A stretch of DNA of 11,240 bases from Syntrophomonadaceae bacterium (GTDB lineage Bacteria > Bacillota_D > Dethiobacteria > DTU022): positions 1-11,240 of the forward strand of contig PWUG01000303.1 in assembly GCA_003562605.1 (NCBI GenBank), written 5' to 3'. This document shows positions 1 to 7,136 of this stretch, piece by piece (the stretch's first letter is position 1; each line of letters starts with the position of its first letter). The notes beneath the pieces are model-generated. The model was given only the letters and a program-made list of their open reading frames with translations. It did not search any database and was not told the DNA's origin. Both the position numbers and the translations under genes were made by a program.

Positions 1-1
1 C

Positions 2-733
2 ATTACCTTCTCCGGTTCCGGTGAACCGACTCTCCATTCCGGGATAGACAGGATTATTGATTTCCTGAAAAGCGAATATCATCAATATAAAATCAGCCTT
101 TTAACAAATGGCACACTTTTTACTGAAAGCTTCGTCCGATCTGCAGTCCGGGAGATCGATCTGATAATCCCTTCCCTTGATGCTGCCAGTGAAAAAACCT
201 TTCAGCAGATCAACCGTCCCCATGCAAATATCCATTGCTCTGATATAATTGATGGCCTTATAATACTTCGCCATGAATTTAGTGGTAAAATTACATTGGA
301 AATTTTTATTGTTCCCGGCTTGAATGACAATCCTGAAGAGTTGGCCTTATTAAAGGAAGCGGTGAAAAAAATCAGCCCCGATCGTGTCCAGATCGGGACA
401 CTGGACCGGCCGGGTACTGAGGATTGGGTTGAGGCAGCTGAAATCACGAAATTACGGGAAATTGCCGCTTACATCGGTAACACTGAAATAATCGGAGATT
501 TCCGCCCACGGCATACAATTTCTTCTTTTCAAGATTCCTACAGCAGGCAGATCCTGCAAACCCTGCACCGAAGGCCCTGCACCGTTTCAGATCTACAACA
601 GGTATTAAACCTGCGCCCTGTAGAAATACAAAAATATATCAATCATTTATTGCTGAATGGCAAAATTGAAGCAGAGCAAAAAAAACGGGGGATTTTTTTA
701 AAAATCAAAAATAATCACGGGGGGCTCGCCTGA
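2..733 (+). CDS. Radical SAM enzyme with C-terminal winged-helix domain, 5'-truncated
   Basis: This is the 3' part of a gene that starts before the window; the frame is open from base 2 and 243 residues are visible. The first residues, TFSGSGEPTLHSG, match the glycine-rich SAM-binding GGEP-like strand that follows the CxxxCxxC cluster loop in radical SAM enzymes of the COG0731 type. LLTNGTL (visible residues 33-39) and the strand DLIIPSLDA (53-61) fit the next parts of the TIM-barrel, as does IFIVPGLND (101-109). The [4Fe-4S] cysteines must lie upstream of the window. After the barrel, residues about 179-236 read as a winged helix (SRQILQTLHRRP, then a recognition-like helix, then KRGIFLKI as a wing). 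This suggests nucleic-acid or partner binding. The substrate is unknown. The family assignment is firm; the function is not. The next gene is convergent. Confidence 0.85.
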   Translation: MTFSGSGEPTLHSGIDRIIDFLKSEYHQYKISLLTNGTLFTESFVRSAVREIDLIIPSLDAASEKTFQQINRPHANIHCSDIIDGLIILRHEFSGKITLEIFIVPGLNDNPEELALLKEAVKKISPDRVQIGTLDRPGTEDWVEAAEITKLREIAAYIGNTEIIGDFRPRHTISSFQDSYSRQILQTLHRRPCTVSDLQQVLNLRPVEIQKYINHLLLNGKIEAEQKKRGIFLKIKNNHGGLA

Positions 734-744
734 GCGAACCTCCC
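719..744. terminator. GC-rich hairpin between convergent genes, overlapping a stop codon
   Basis: The sequence GGGGGGCTCGC / CTGA / GCGAACCTCCC forms an 11-pair stem with one mismatch and one G-T pair. The loop holds the TGA stop of the radical SAM gene. No U-run follows on the + strand. Read on the minus strand, the hairpin is followed within a few bases by T-rich sequence (GATTATTTTTGATTTTT). It is therefore a better terminator for the minus-strand block that ends at 756. Function is inferred from structure and position. Confidence 0.55.
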
Positions 745-755
745 GTTCAATGTTA

Positions 756-1148
756 TTAATCAATAATTGTACCAACAACCTCAGCCTGATTTAACATGTT
801 TTCACCATGTGGAGCTACATTTTGCAGGGCTTCGGTAACATCCGAACCTGCTTCAAAGCCAAAATGCGACCCGCTACTCCATTGACCGACATTGCTGACA
901 TCGTAAACAATACCGTCAACTACTATATAGGCCGGGTTACCGTCTTTGCCATCGTATTGTGCGATTTCTTCCATTGTAAAAGTAGTCTCTTCTGCCGGGA
1001 TTTCTTCGTCGTCGGCTTCTTCTTCCACCGGTTCAGCAACCTGGTCGGATTCATCTGGGGCACCACATCCTCCAACAATAAGTAAGAAGATAACCAGACT
1101 GAACAATAATAATAAATATGTTCTTTTAAAATTAAAAATTGGAATCAC
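756..1148 (-). CDS. Cytochrome b5-like heme-binding lipoprotein
   Basis: This is a 130-residue protein in three parts. An N-terminal hydrophobic signal (residues 9-27) ends in the lipobox-like VGGC, so Cys28 is the predicted lipidated residue. A very acidic, probably disordered tether follows (about 32-55). The C-terminal domain (about 57-130) resembles the cytochrome b5-like heme/steroid-binding domain: FTMEEIAQYDG, then AYIVVDGIVYDVSN, then W90, H95 in SGSHFGFEAGSDVT, and H114 in APHG. H95 and H114 are the expected axial heme ligands by position in the family. It would sit on the outer face of the membrane and carry electrons or bind heme; the partner is unknown. The start is GTG at 1148, with an AGGAG only about one base upstream and an in-frame stop just before it. 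Initiation may therefore be weak or at a non-standard codon nearby. It is the last gene of the minus-strand block. Confidence 0.8.
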   Translation of the reverse strand: MIPIFNFKRTYLLLLFSLVIFLLIVGGCGAPDESDQVAEPVEEEADDEEIPAEETTFTMEEIAQYDGKDGNPAYIVVDGIVYDVSNVGQWSSGSHFGFEAGSDVTEALQNVAPHGENMLNQAEVVGTIID

Positions 1149-1158
1149 TCTCCTCTAT

Positions 1159-1173
1159 TTATTTCGGAAATAA
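1159..1173. promoter_or_regulatory. 15-bp palindrome upstream of the cytochrome b5-like gene
   Basis: TTATTTC-G-GAAATAA is a perfect inverted repeat of 7 bp around one base. It lies directly upstream of the ribosome binding site (about 1150-1154) of the lipoprotein gene. It could be an operator for a dimeric regulator or a small RNA hairpin. No promoter can be confidently drawn next to it. Its function is unknown. Confidence 0.3.
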
Positions 1174-1208
1174 GACATCTTGTCCCTGCCGGTAAAAAAT
1201 TTTCAATT

Positions 1209-1727
1209 TTATTTTCCGAGGGCAGCAATAATTGTTCTGCAAAAAGCAGGCAGGTCTTTTGGAGTCCTCGAAGTGATAAGATTACCGTCCCGGACAACTT
1301 CTTCATCGACAAACTGCGCTCCGGCATTGACCAGGTCGTCCTTTATCGAAAAAAAAGCTGTCATTTTTCTGCCTTCAGTCGCCCCGATTGAAGCCAGCAT
1401 CCAGGGACCGTGGCAGATAGCGGCGATCACCTTATCCTGCTCGTAAGCCTGCTTCAGAAAGTTGACAAGCTCCCTGGAACGGCGCATATGATCCGGAGAA
1501 TACCCGCCGGGAACAATTACCGCATCAAAATCAGATGCATTGGCATTGGCTGCCGCCAGGTCAGCCCTGGCAGGATATCCGTGTTTGCTCATATACTCTT
1601 TGACCTCTGGAGCAACTACAGTGACCTTCGCCCCGGCCTCAAGAAAACGATAATAGGGGTACCAGAATTCAGGATCTTCATAAATCTGCTCCAAAAGAAT
1701 AGCGATATGCTTTCCTTCCAAACTCAT
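1209..1727 (-). CDS. DJ-1/PfpI family protein
   Basis: This 172-residue protein has the full single-domain length of the PfpI/YhbO branch of the DJ-1 superfamily. KHIAILLEQ (6-14) is the first strand with the conserved Glu13. FDAVIVPGGYSPDHMR (67-82) is the typical GGxxPD segment. AAICHGPWMLAS (102-113) is the nucleophile elbow, with Cys105 followed by His106. Family members are reported as proteases, glyoxalases, protein deglycases or stress chaperones, and sequence alone does not choose between these. It is probably cytoplasmic, since no signal peptide is visible. The ATG start at 1727 is supported by a strong AAAGGAGG seven bases upstream. It lies 24 bases after the CPBP gene and is probably co-transcribed with it. 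Its presence behind the hut genes may point to a carbonyl-stress role, but that is conjecture. Confidence 0.88.
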   Translation of the reverse strand: MSLEGKHIAILLEQIYEDPEFWYPYYRFLEAGAKVTVVAPEVKEYMSKHGYPARADLAAANANASDFDAVIVPGGYSPDHMRRSRELVNFLKQAYEQDKVIAAICHGPWMLASIGATEGRKMTAFFSIKDDLVNAGAQFVDEEVVRDGNLITSRTPKDLPAFCRTIIAALGK

Positions 1728-1751
1728 ATTAAAACCTCCTTTAAGTTGAAT

Positions 1752-2741
1752 TTAGAGTCCATTCAGGTTAAACCAGTTAAACCCGATGGCCATTTCCAGA
1801 AATGCCATAAGCAGGAAAAGGATTACAGCAAGAACAAAAAGCAGGCTGAACCAACCGCGGGGCAGCCAGGCTTTACGGTTACGGAGCAGCGGTTCTACCT
1901 TCGATTGTTTCTGAAGCATACGTAAACCGAAATAAGAACCGGCCAGGGCCAGGAGGAGCAGGGGCAAAGCAACCCAATAAGTTTGCGGATCAATTTCGGA
2001 AGCTGTTTCATACCGGCCTGCAATGTAAAGATATGTCGCGGCAATAAAGTTGTTAAACATGTGGTAAAGAATGCCGGCCCAGAGAGAGCCGGTTTTAATC
2101 ACCACTACAGCCATTACCATGCCCAGGACAAAAGTGCTTATCAGGTTGAGAAAAGAAACGTGAAACAGGGCAAACAGAATTGAGCTAAAAACAATTGCCG
2201 GCACCAAACCGTGGCTTTCCATTGAAGGCATGATCGCTCCACGGAAAAGCACCTCTTCACAGATGCCTGCAAAAACAGATAGCACCAGTACTAACATTAA
2301 GTACTGCTGAATGGTTTGCGGCGGCTCGATAACTACTATCGGTTCATAGCCGAATTCCATCAAGGCGGTAACCATCCCGGAAGCGATAATCATATTAAGC
2401 ACCCACATCGACACTGCCAGAATAATTATAGCAGGAACAAATTTGACCTGGAGCGGATGAAGCCGGGCAAACTTAACTTTGTCGACCCGGTGCCGCCGCC
2501 AGAACCAGAGGGCAGGCAGAAGGATTAAAACTACCTGGGTTACCATCATCCCAATCTCGAAATGCAAGGTTTGCACTACAGAGCCGATAAGCAAAAGCAG
2601 TATAAAAATAAATAAATAAAGACTCATCGCTGCTTTCAGATCGGGACCTTGACTCTGGCCGCCCGAATCACTAAAACTGTCGTAATCGTTTTCACTTTTG
2701 TTTTCATTAATTTTTGAAAGCTTACTCATCTGGTTAATCAC
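1752..2741 (-). CDS. CPBP family intramembrane metalloprotease
   Basis: This 329-residue multi-pass membrane protein carries the three signature motifs of the CPBP (CAAX protease and bacteriocin-processing, Abi/Rce1-like) family. These are EEVLFRG (E162, E163, R167), FALFH (F190...H194) and HMFNN (H227...N231); the glutamates and histidines would form the metal-dependent active site. About 35 polar residues at the N-terminus precede the first membrane segment (about 40-58). Two further membrane segments follow the protease core (about 256-273 and 298-318), so the protein is longer than many CPBP members. Substrates of bacterial members are mostly unknown; some process peptides or confer bacteriocin immunity. 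The GTG start at 2741 overlaps the ftcD stop as GTGA, implying translational coupling. An ATG at 2729 with GGAG 11 bases upstream is an alternative start. It is probably in the hut operon by position, with no known link to histidine use. Confidence 0.88.
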   Translation of the reverse strand: MINQMSKLSKINENKSENDYDSFSDSGGQSQGPDLKAAMSLYLFIFILLLLIGSVVQTLHFEIGMMVTQVVLILLPALWFWRRHRVDKVKFARLHPLQVKFVPAIIILAVSMWVLNMIIASGMVTALMEFGYEPIVVIEPPQTIQQYLMLVLVLSVFAGICEEVLFRGAIMPSMESHGLVPAIVFSSILFALFHVSFLNLISTFVLGMVMAVVVIKTGSLWAGILYHMFNNFIAATYLYIAGRYETASEIDPQTYWVALPLLLLALAGSYFGLRMLQKQSKVEPLLRNRKAWLPRGWFSLLFVLAVILFLLMAFLEMAIGFNWFNLNGL

Positions 2742-3634
2742 TCCAATAACCTGTTTTCGAGGACCTGGCTGTGGTCAAGACCTTTTATCTGCAGGTAGAA
2801 TTCAGCCGCATCTACCAGGGCTTCCATAGGGGTTAAGCCGATTAATTCACTGCCGGCAACCGCTACCCCAAAACGGGCCGCTTCTCTTTTCACCAATTCA
2901 AAGATCCGGTGCAGCGGCACTTGTTTGTAGTCGCAAACATTGATCGTTACCTGTGCTTTGCCGGTTTCTTCGATCATGATGCCGAGGGCCTTGACCGTAG
3001 GGAAACCTCCTGAGCTGCCTCTTATTGCCCGGGCAATAAGCTTTGCAATATTTAGATCCTCCGTATCAAGATTAATGTTATAAGCAATTAAGGGCGGCCT
3101 GGCCCCTACAGCCGTTGCACCGGCCCGGGGATGAACCTTTGCCGGTCCAAAATCAGGTTTCCGTTCAGGCTCATGAATCGACTCTATTAAACCCTCGTAC
3201 TGGCCTCGGCGCACTTCGGAAAGGTTCTTTCTTTCAGGCCTTAATGCGGCTTCTTCATAGAGATAAACTGGAAGATCAAGTTCTTCAGCCAGCCTTTTAC
3301 CCAACCGGTTGGCCATTTCAACGCAGTCTTCCATCTTCACGCCCGCTACAGGAATAAAGGGTATCACATCGACAGCCCCCATACGCGGATGGCCTCCGCT
3401 GTGCCCGGACATATCGATTAACTCGGCCGCCTTTTTTGCTCCCTGAAAGGCCGCTTCGATCACTGCTTCCGGCTCGCCGATAAAAGTAACCACCGAACGG
3501 TTGTGGCTCTCGTCATAAGAATAATCAAGAAGGGTAATACCTTTAACACGCTTAATCGCTTCCACAAGAGCTTCAATTACATCTACCCTGCGGCCTTCAC
3601 TGAAGTTTGGGACACACTGTACTATTTTCGCCAT
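2738..3634 (-). CDS. ftcD: Glutamate formimidoyltransferase (EC 2.1.2.5)
   Basis: This 298-residue protein matches the length of the stand-alone bacterial formimidoyltransferase; the cyclodeaminase domain of the animal bifunctional enzyme is absent. It would move the formimino group from N-formimino-L-glutamate to tetrahydrofolate, giving glutamate and 5-formimino-THF, in the cytoplasm. The N-terminus MAKIVQCVPNFSEGRR is the family signature. GHSGGHPRMGAVDVIPF follows, and His82 in HPRMG aligns by number with the catalytic His82 reported for the pig enzyme. GSSGGFPTVKALG (about 206-218) lies in the C-terminal subdomain. The ATG at 3634 is fixed by in-frame stops just upstream. Its ribosome binding site (GGAGG) lies inside the last codons of hutI, and the intergenic gap is 7 bases, so it is tightly coupled to hutI. 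The cyclodeaminase (fchA) needed for the next step is not in the window. Confidence 0.95.
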   Translation of the reverse strand: MAKIVQCVPNFSEGRRVDVIEALVEAIKRVKGITLLDYSYDESHNRSVVTFIGEPEAVIEAAFQGAKKAAELIDMSGHSGGHPRMGAVDVIPFIPVAGVKMEDCVEMANRLGKRLAEELDLPVYLYEEAALRPERKNLSEVRRGQYEGLIESIHEPERKPDFGPAKVHPRAGATAVGARPPLIAYNINLDTEDLNIAKLIARAIRGSSGGFPTVKALGIMIEETGKAQVTINVCDYKQVPLHRIFELVKREAARFGVAVAGSELIGLTPMEALVDAAEFYLQIKGLDHSQVLENRLLE

Positions 3635-3641
3635 TTATCAA

Positions 3642-4904
3642 TTATACCTCCACTACTAACCGGCCATTTTTTATTACCCTGCTGACCAGATTTGTGCCGT
3701 AGCGGTAAGCAAGGTAATCAAAGTTAGGAGCATCAAATATTGCCAGATCCGCAATTTTACCTTTCTCCAGGCTGCCGATTTCAGATGCGCGGCCCACGGC
3801 ATGAGCAGCATTGATCGTAATGGCATTAATTACCTCGGCAGGGGTCATGCGCAAATATAAGCAGGCAATATTGATGATCAACTGCAGGTTGTTATTCGGG
3901 GAGCTGCCGGGGTTAAAATCGGTTGCCAAAGCTACAGGCACTCCCGCCTCGATCATTTTCCGCCCCGGGGCATAATGATCTTCCCGTAAATAGAAGCTCG
4001 TCCCGGGCAAAATGACTGCAATAACACCTTCTTCAGCCATTCTTTTAATTCCTTCATCAGAAACTACCAGCAGGTGATCAGCCGATACCGCCCCCAATTC
4101 GGCTGCCAGTTCAGCCCCGCCCAGGGGCACGATTTCGTCAGCATGAATTTTTAGCCCGAGCCCCATATTGCGGGCAGCGGTGAGGACCCGGCGGGACTGC
4201 TCAATGGAAAAAACTCCTTCCTCACAGAAAACATCACAGTAGCGGGCCAGGTTTTGCTCCACTACCAGGGGCATCATTTCATCGATTACCAGGTCAAGAT
4301 AACGGTCGGCATCACCCTTATACTCTTTAGGCACCGCGTGTGCGCCAAGGAAAGTCGGGACCAGGTCAACCGGCTGGAAAGCATCGACCTGTATTATCGC
4401 TTTCAGGGTTTTAATTTCAGCTTCGGTTGACAACCCGTAGCCGCTTTTCGCTTCGGCGGTGGTCGTTCCCTGGACCAGCATCTGACGGCAGTATTTAATC
4501 CCCCCGGCGACCAGTTCCTCTTCTGATGCCGCCCTTGTTGCCTCTACACTGCTCAGGATACCACCGCCGCGGGCCAGTATCTCCAAGTATGGCACCCCTT
4601 CCAACTTAAGATTCAATTCATGCTCCCGCGAACCTCCGAATACAACATGCGTGTGTGGATCAACCAAACCCGGCAGAACTACCTGACCGGCAGCGTCAAT
4701 AACTTTGGTTTCGGCATCTGAATCCACCCGTGCGAGAACTTCAGCGGTAGAGCCGACTGCAATTATTTTGGCATCGTGTACAGCCACGGCGCCATTTTCA
4801 ATCACCGCCAACTCTCCCTGCTTGTCACCGGTGAGGGGGGCCTTTGAAGCCCCTCTTGAAGTGGCCACCTGGGCCGCATTTTTAACTATCAGTGTTGCCT
4901 TCAT
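3642..4904 (-). CDS. hutI: Imidazolonepropionase (EC 3.5.2.7)
   Basis: This 420-residue amidohydrolase opens the imidazolone ring of 4-imidazolone-5-propanoate to give N-formimino-L-glutamate, the third step of histidine degradation. Expected metal ligands are visible: His84 and His86 (DPHTHVVFGG), His254 (KIHADE) and Asp329 (ATDFNPGSSPN). Glu257 and His277 (SADHLLV) sit where the catalytic pair of the Bacillus subtilis enzyme lies. The spacing matches that enzyme with a shift of only 4-5 residues. I chose ATG 4904 because it gives the family's usual N-terminus (MKATLIVKNAAQV) and has AAAGG about nine bases upstream. ATGs at 4943 and 4952 would add 13 or 16 atypical residues with a poorer ribosome binding site. 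It lies between hutU (67-base gap) and ftcD (7-base gap) in one transcription unit. Confidence 0.95.
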   Translation of the reverse strand: MKATLIVKNAAQVATSRGASKAPLTGDKQGELAVIENGAVAVHDAKIIAVGSTAEVLARVDSDAETKVIDAAGQVVLPGLVDPHTHVVFGGSREHELNLKLEGVPYLEILARGGGILSSVEATRAASEEELVAGGIKYCRQMLVQGTTTAEAKSGYGLSTEAEIKTLKAIIQVDAFQPVDLVPTFLGAHAVPKEYKGDADRYLDLVIDEMMPLVVEQNLARYCDVFCEEGVFSIEQSRRVLTAARNMGLGLKIHADEIVPLGGAELAAELGAVSADHLLVVSDEGIKRMAEEGVIAVILPGTSFYLREDHYAPGRKMIEAGVPVALATDFNPGSSPNNNLQLIINIACLYLRMTPAEVINAITINAAHAVGRASEIGSLEKGKIADLAIFDAPNFDYLAYRYGTNLVSRVIKNGRLVVEV

Positions 4905-4971
4905 CAGAACACACCTTTCGGCATTCAAAGTTAAATAAGCCATACCCGGCATTTTTGCCTGCCAAGACCCT

Positions 4972-7002
4972 TTATTTGTCGTTATGTAATTTTTTCACAA
5001 GTTCTTTTATCATGGCATCATCGGCGATATAGGGTATGGTAATCTGATCAGTTTTGATATTATTCAGGTTGTATTCAACACTGGTGGCAATCGAGTTTTC
5101 GTTACGGGCCCAGGCTCGGCGGGCTACTCCACCCATCACATCCCAGGGCATGGCCATACCTAAGATCCGGTCCACTCTTTCACTTCCGTCTAAAACCATT
5201 CCAAAGCCGCCGTTGATAGCTTTGCCGATACCAACCCCGCCGCCATTATGAAGGGCTACCAGGCTCATGCCCCGTGCAGCATTTCCGGCAAAACACTGCA
5301 CCGCCATTTCAGCCATCACATTGCTTCCGTCTTTTATATTTGCCGTCTCCCTGAAAGGTGAATCGGTACCGCTGACATCATGATGATCACGGCCAAGCAT
5401 AATCGGCCCGACTGCGCCATTTCGAACCATCTCGTTAAACCTGAGGGCAATCTTTGTCCGCCCCCCCTGGTCCTGGTAGAGAATACGGGCCTGGGTGCCG
5501 ACTACAAGGTTGTTCTTTTCAGCATCCCTGATCCAGACATAATTATCACGGCACTGCCCCCGGCGCTTCGGGTCGATACATTCCATTGCAACCCGGTCAG
5601 TTTTTATCAAGTCTTCATGTTTGCCGCTCAGGCATACCCAGCGAAACGGCCCGTAACCGTAATCAAATAGCTCCGGGCCCATGATATCCTCAACATAAGA
5701 AGGGAAAATAAAGCCGTCTTTTACGTCAATTCCATTCCTGGAAACCTCTTTTACCCCGGCATCGTAAACTGCTTTTAAAAACGAGTTCCCGTAATCGAAA
5801 AAATAGGTACCCCGTTCAGTCAGGGTTCGGATTAACCCGAAGTGCTTTCTCAGGGATTGATCCACCTTTTTTTTGAACTCTGCCCTGTCTTTTTGCAGCA
5901 GGGTGGTCCGCTCATCGAAGGTTAATCCCTGCGGACAGTAACCCCCGTCATAAACAGCATGACAGGACGTTTGATCGGAAAGCAGTTCAATCTTCAGATT
6001 ATGCTCAACGGCATAAGCCAGCAAATCAACAATATTACCGTGGTAAGCTATAGAGAGCGGCTTTTTAGCTTCCTGCGCTTCACGAGCTTTGCTGAAAGCC
6101 CCACCCGGGTTGTCGGTTACCATGCCGACCCATCCCTGGTCGAACCGTGTCATAATCCGCGAAAGGTCAACTTCAGCAACTATGCCGACACCACCGGCAA
6201 TCTCGATCGCCTTCGGCTGGGCCCCGCTCATCCCGCCAAGGCCCGAGGTAACAAATAAAACCCCTTTAAGATCTTCGTCATTTTTAATGCCGAGCTTCTG
6301 ACGTCCTGCATTGAGGATGGTATTAAATGTACCGTGAACAATCCCCTGCGGCCCAATATACATCCAACCGCCTGCCGTCATCTGACCATAGTTGGCCACA
6401 CCCATCTGCTCAGCTACATTCCAGTCGGTAGCATTGTCATACATTCCGACCATAAGGGAGTTGGTGATGATTACTCTTGGGGCCTCAGGCTTTGAACGGA
6501 AGAGTCCCAGCGGGTGACCCGATTCAACAACCAGGGTCTGCTGATCGGTCATCACTTCCAGGTATTCTTTAATTAATCGGAACTGCATCCAGTTTTGGCA
6601 TACTCTGCCCGTTTCACCGTAGGTGACCAGTTCATAAGGATAAAGGGCAACGTCAAAATCAAGATTATTGTCAATCATCACCTGGAACGCTTTTCCTTCC
6701 AGGCAGTTGCCTTTATACTCGTCTATGGGTTTAGCTTTTATATTGCCGGGAGGCCTGAAGCGATAACCGTAAATTCGGCCCCTGGTGGTTAACTCCTCCA
6801 AAAACTCCGGAGCTAATTTTGTATGGTATTCTTCAGGCAGATAGCGCAGTGCGTTTTTTAGCGCCGTCTCGACCTGGTTTTGACTGAGGGTAAATTCCCT
6901 TGCAGGGGCCCTCCTGATACCTTTTACGAATTCAGGCATCTCGTAAAACCGGTGCCTGGGCTTAATTGTCATCGCTGCTTCAATTTCCCTGTTGCTAAGC
7001 AT
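4972..7002 (-). CDS. hutU: Urocanate hydratase, long form (EC 4.2.1.49)
   Basis: This protein of about 676 residues converts urocanate to 4-imidazolone-5-propanoate using tightly bound NAD+. Numbering from the upstream GTG 7008, the nucleotide-binding signature is TSGLGGMSGAQPKA (254-267). WVCLSG contains Cys459, the likely counterpart of the conserved active-site cysteine of the Pseudomonas enzyme. GRDHHDVSGTDSPFRET (539-554) and LHNGGGVGIGKAINGG (586-601) are further conserved blocks. The classical proteobacterial and Bacillus enzymes have about 550-560 residues; this one is about 120 longer and resembles the long form, which also includes the animal enzyme. The start is probably ATG 7002, with AGGA nine bases upstream, rather than GTG 7008, where the ribosome binding site would be too close. 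It is the first gene of the minus-strand block, with a TATAAT box at 7041-7046. hutH is not beside it. Confidence 0.96.
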   Translation of the reverse strand: MLSNREIEAAMTIKPRHRFYEMPEFVKGIRRAPAREFTLSQNQVETALKNALRYLPEEYHTKLAPEFLEELTTRGRIYGYRFRPPGNIKAKPIDEYKGNCLEGKAFQVMIDNNLDFDVALYPYELVTYGETGRVCQNWMQFRLIKEYLEVMTDQQTLVVESGHPLGLFRSKPEAPRVIITNSLMVGMYDNATDWNVAEQMGVANYGQMTAGGWMYIGPQGIVHGTFNTILNAGRQKLGIKNDEDLKGVLFVTSGLGGMSGAQPKAIEIAGGVGIVAEVDLSRIMTRFDQGWVGMVTDNPGGAFSKAREAQEAKKPLSIAYHGNIVDLLAYAVEHNLKIELLSDQTSCHAVYDGGYCPQGLTFDERTTLLQKDRAEFKKKVDQSLRKHFGLIRTLTERGTYFFDYGNSFLKAVYDAGVKEVSRNGIDVKDGFIFPSYVEDIMGPELFDYGYGPFRWVCLSGKHEDLIKTDRVAMECIDPKRRGQCRDNYVWIRDAEKNNLVVGTQARILYQDQGGRTKIALRFNEMVRNGAVGPIMLGRDHHDVSGTDSPFRETANIKDGSNVMAEMAVQCFAGNAARGMSLVALHNGGGVGIGKAINGGFGMVLDGSERVDRILGMAMPWDVMGGVARRAWARNENSIATSVEYNLNNIKTDQITIPYIADDAMIKELVKKLHNDK

Positions 7003-7040
7003 GAGCACACTTCCTTTCCCGGCTATCTTTTCTATAAATC

Positions 7041-7046
7041 ATTATA
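7041..7046 (-). promoter_or_regulatory. Candidate -10 box for the hut operon
   Basis: On the minus strand there is a perfect TATAAT about 38 bases upstream of the hutU ATG. A -35 at the usual 17-base spacing would be TTTCCT (3 of 6 matches to TTGACA). The transcript would have a leader of roughly 30 bases. The weak -35 is compatible with an activated promoter, but no known operator (HutP, CcpA or CodY type) could be recognised. Confidence 0.5.
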
Positions 7047-7069
7047 TCGTTAAATAATTTATGAGGAAA

Positions 7070-7098
7070 GTGACTTACCTTCCGGAGCCAAATATGAT
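7070..7098 (+). promoter_or_regulatory. Candidate promoter of the YchF-like gene
   Basis: GTGACT (7070-7075; 4 of 6 with TTGACA) and TATGAT (7093-7098; 5 of 6 with TATAAT) are separated by 17 bases. Transcription would start near 7104, about 33 bases before the ATG. It is divergent from the hutU promoter, with the two -10 boxes about 46 bases apart. Confidence 0.5.
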
Positions 7099-7106
7099 AA
7101 AATTGG

Positions 7107-7133
7107 CAGGCTGCGCATATTTGCGCCTGGAGG
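7107..7133 (+). promoter_or_regulatory. Leader hairpin touching the ribosome binding site of the YchF-like gene
   Basis: CAGG (7107-7110) can pair with CCTG (7126-7129), and CGCA (7114-7117) with TGCG (7122-7125) around a TATT loop. A three-base bulge lies on the left arm. The last base of the stem is the first G of the GGAGG ribosome binding site (7129-7133), so folding may tune translation. This is inferred from complementarity only. Confidence 0.35.
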
Positions 7134-7136
7134 TAA

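Noticed and set aside
202..447. Minus-strand reading frame of about 81 codons
   Set aside because: It lies opposite the radical SAM coding frame, has no recognisable domain or ribosome binding site, and is an antisense shadow.
1410..1925. Plus-strand 171-codon frame spanning the PfpI and CPBP genes
   Set aside because: It crosses two well-supported minus-strand genes and their junction, with no domain or start signal of its own.
4905..4952. Extended N-terminus of imidazolonepropionase from ATG 4952
   Set aside because: The added residues do not resemble the family and the ribosome binding site is weak; ATG 4904 fits better. The stretch also has a small GGCA/TGCC hairpin (AAAA loop), too weak to call an attenuator.
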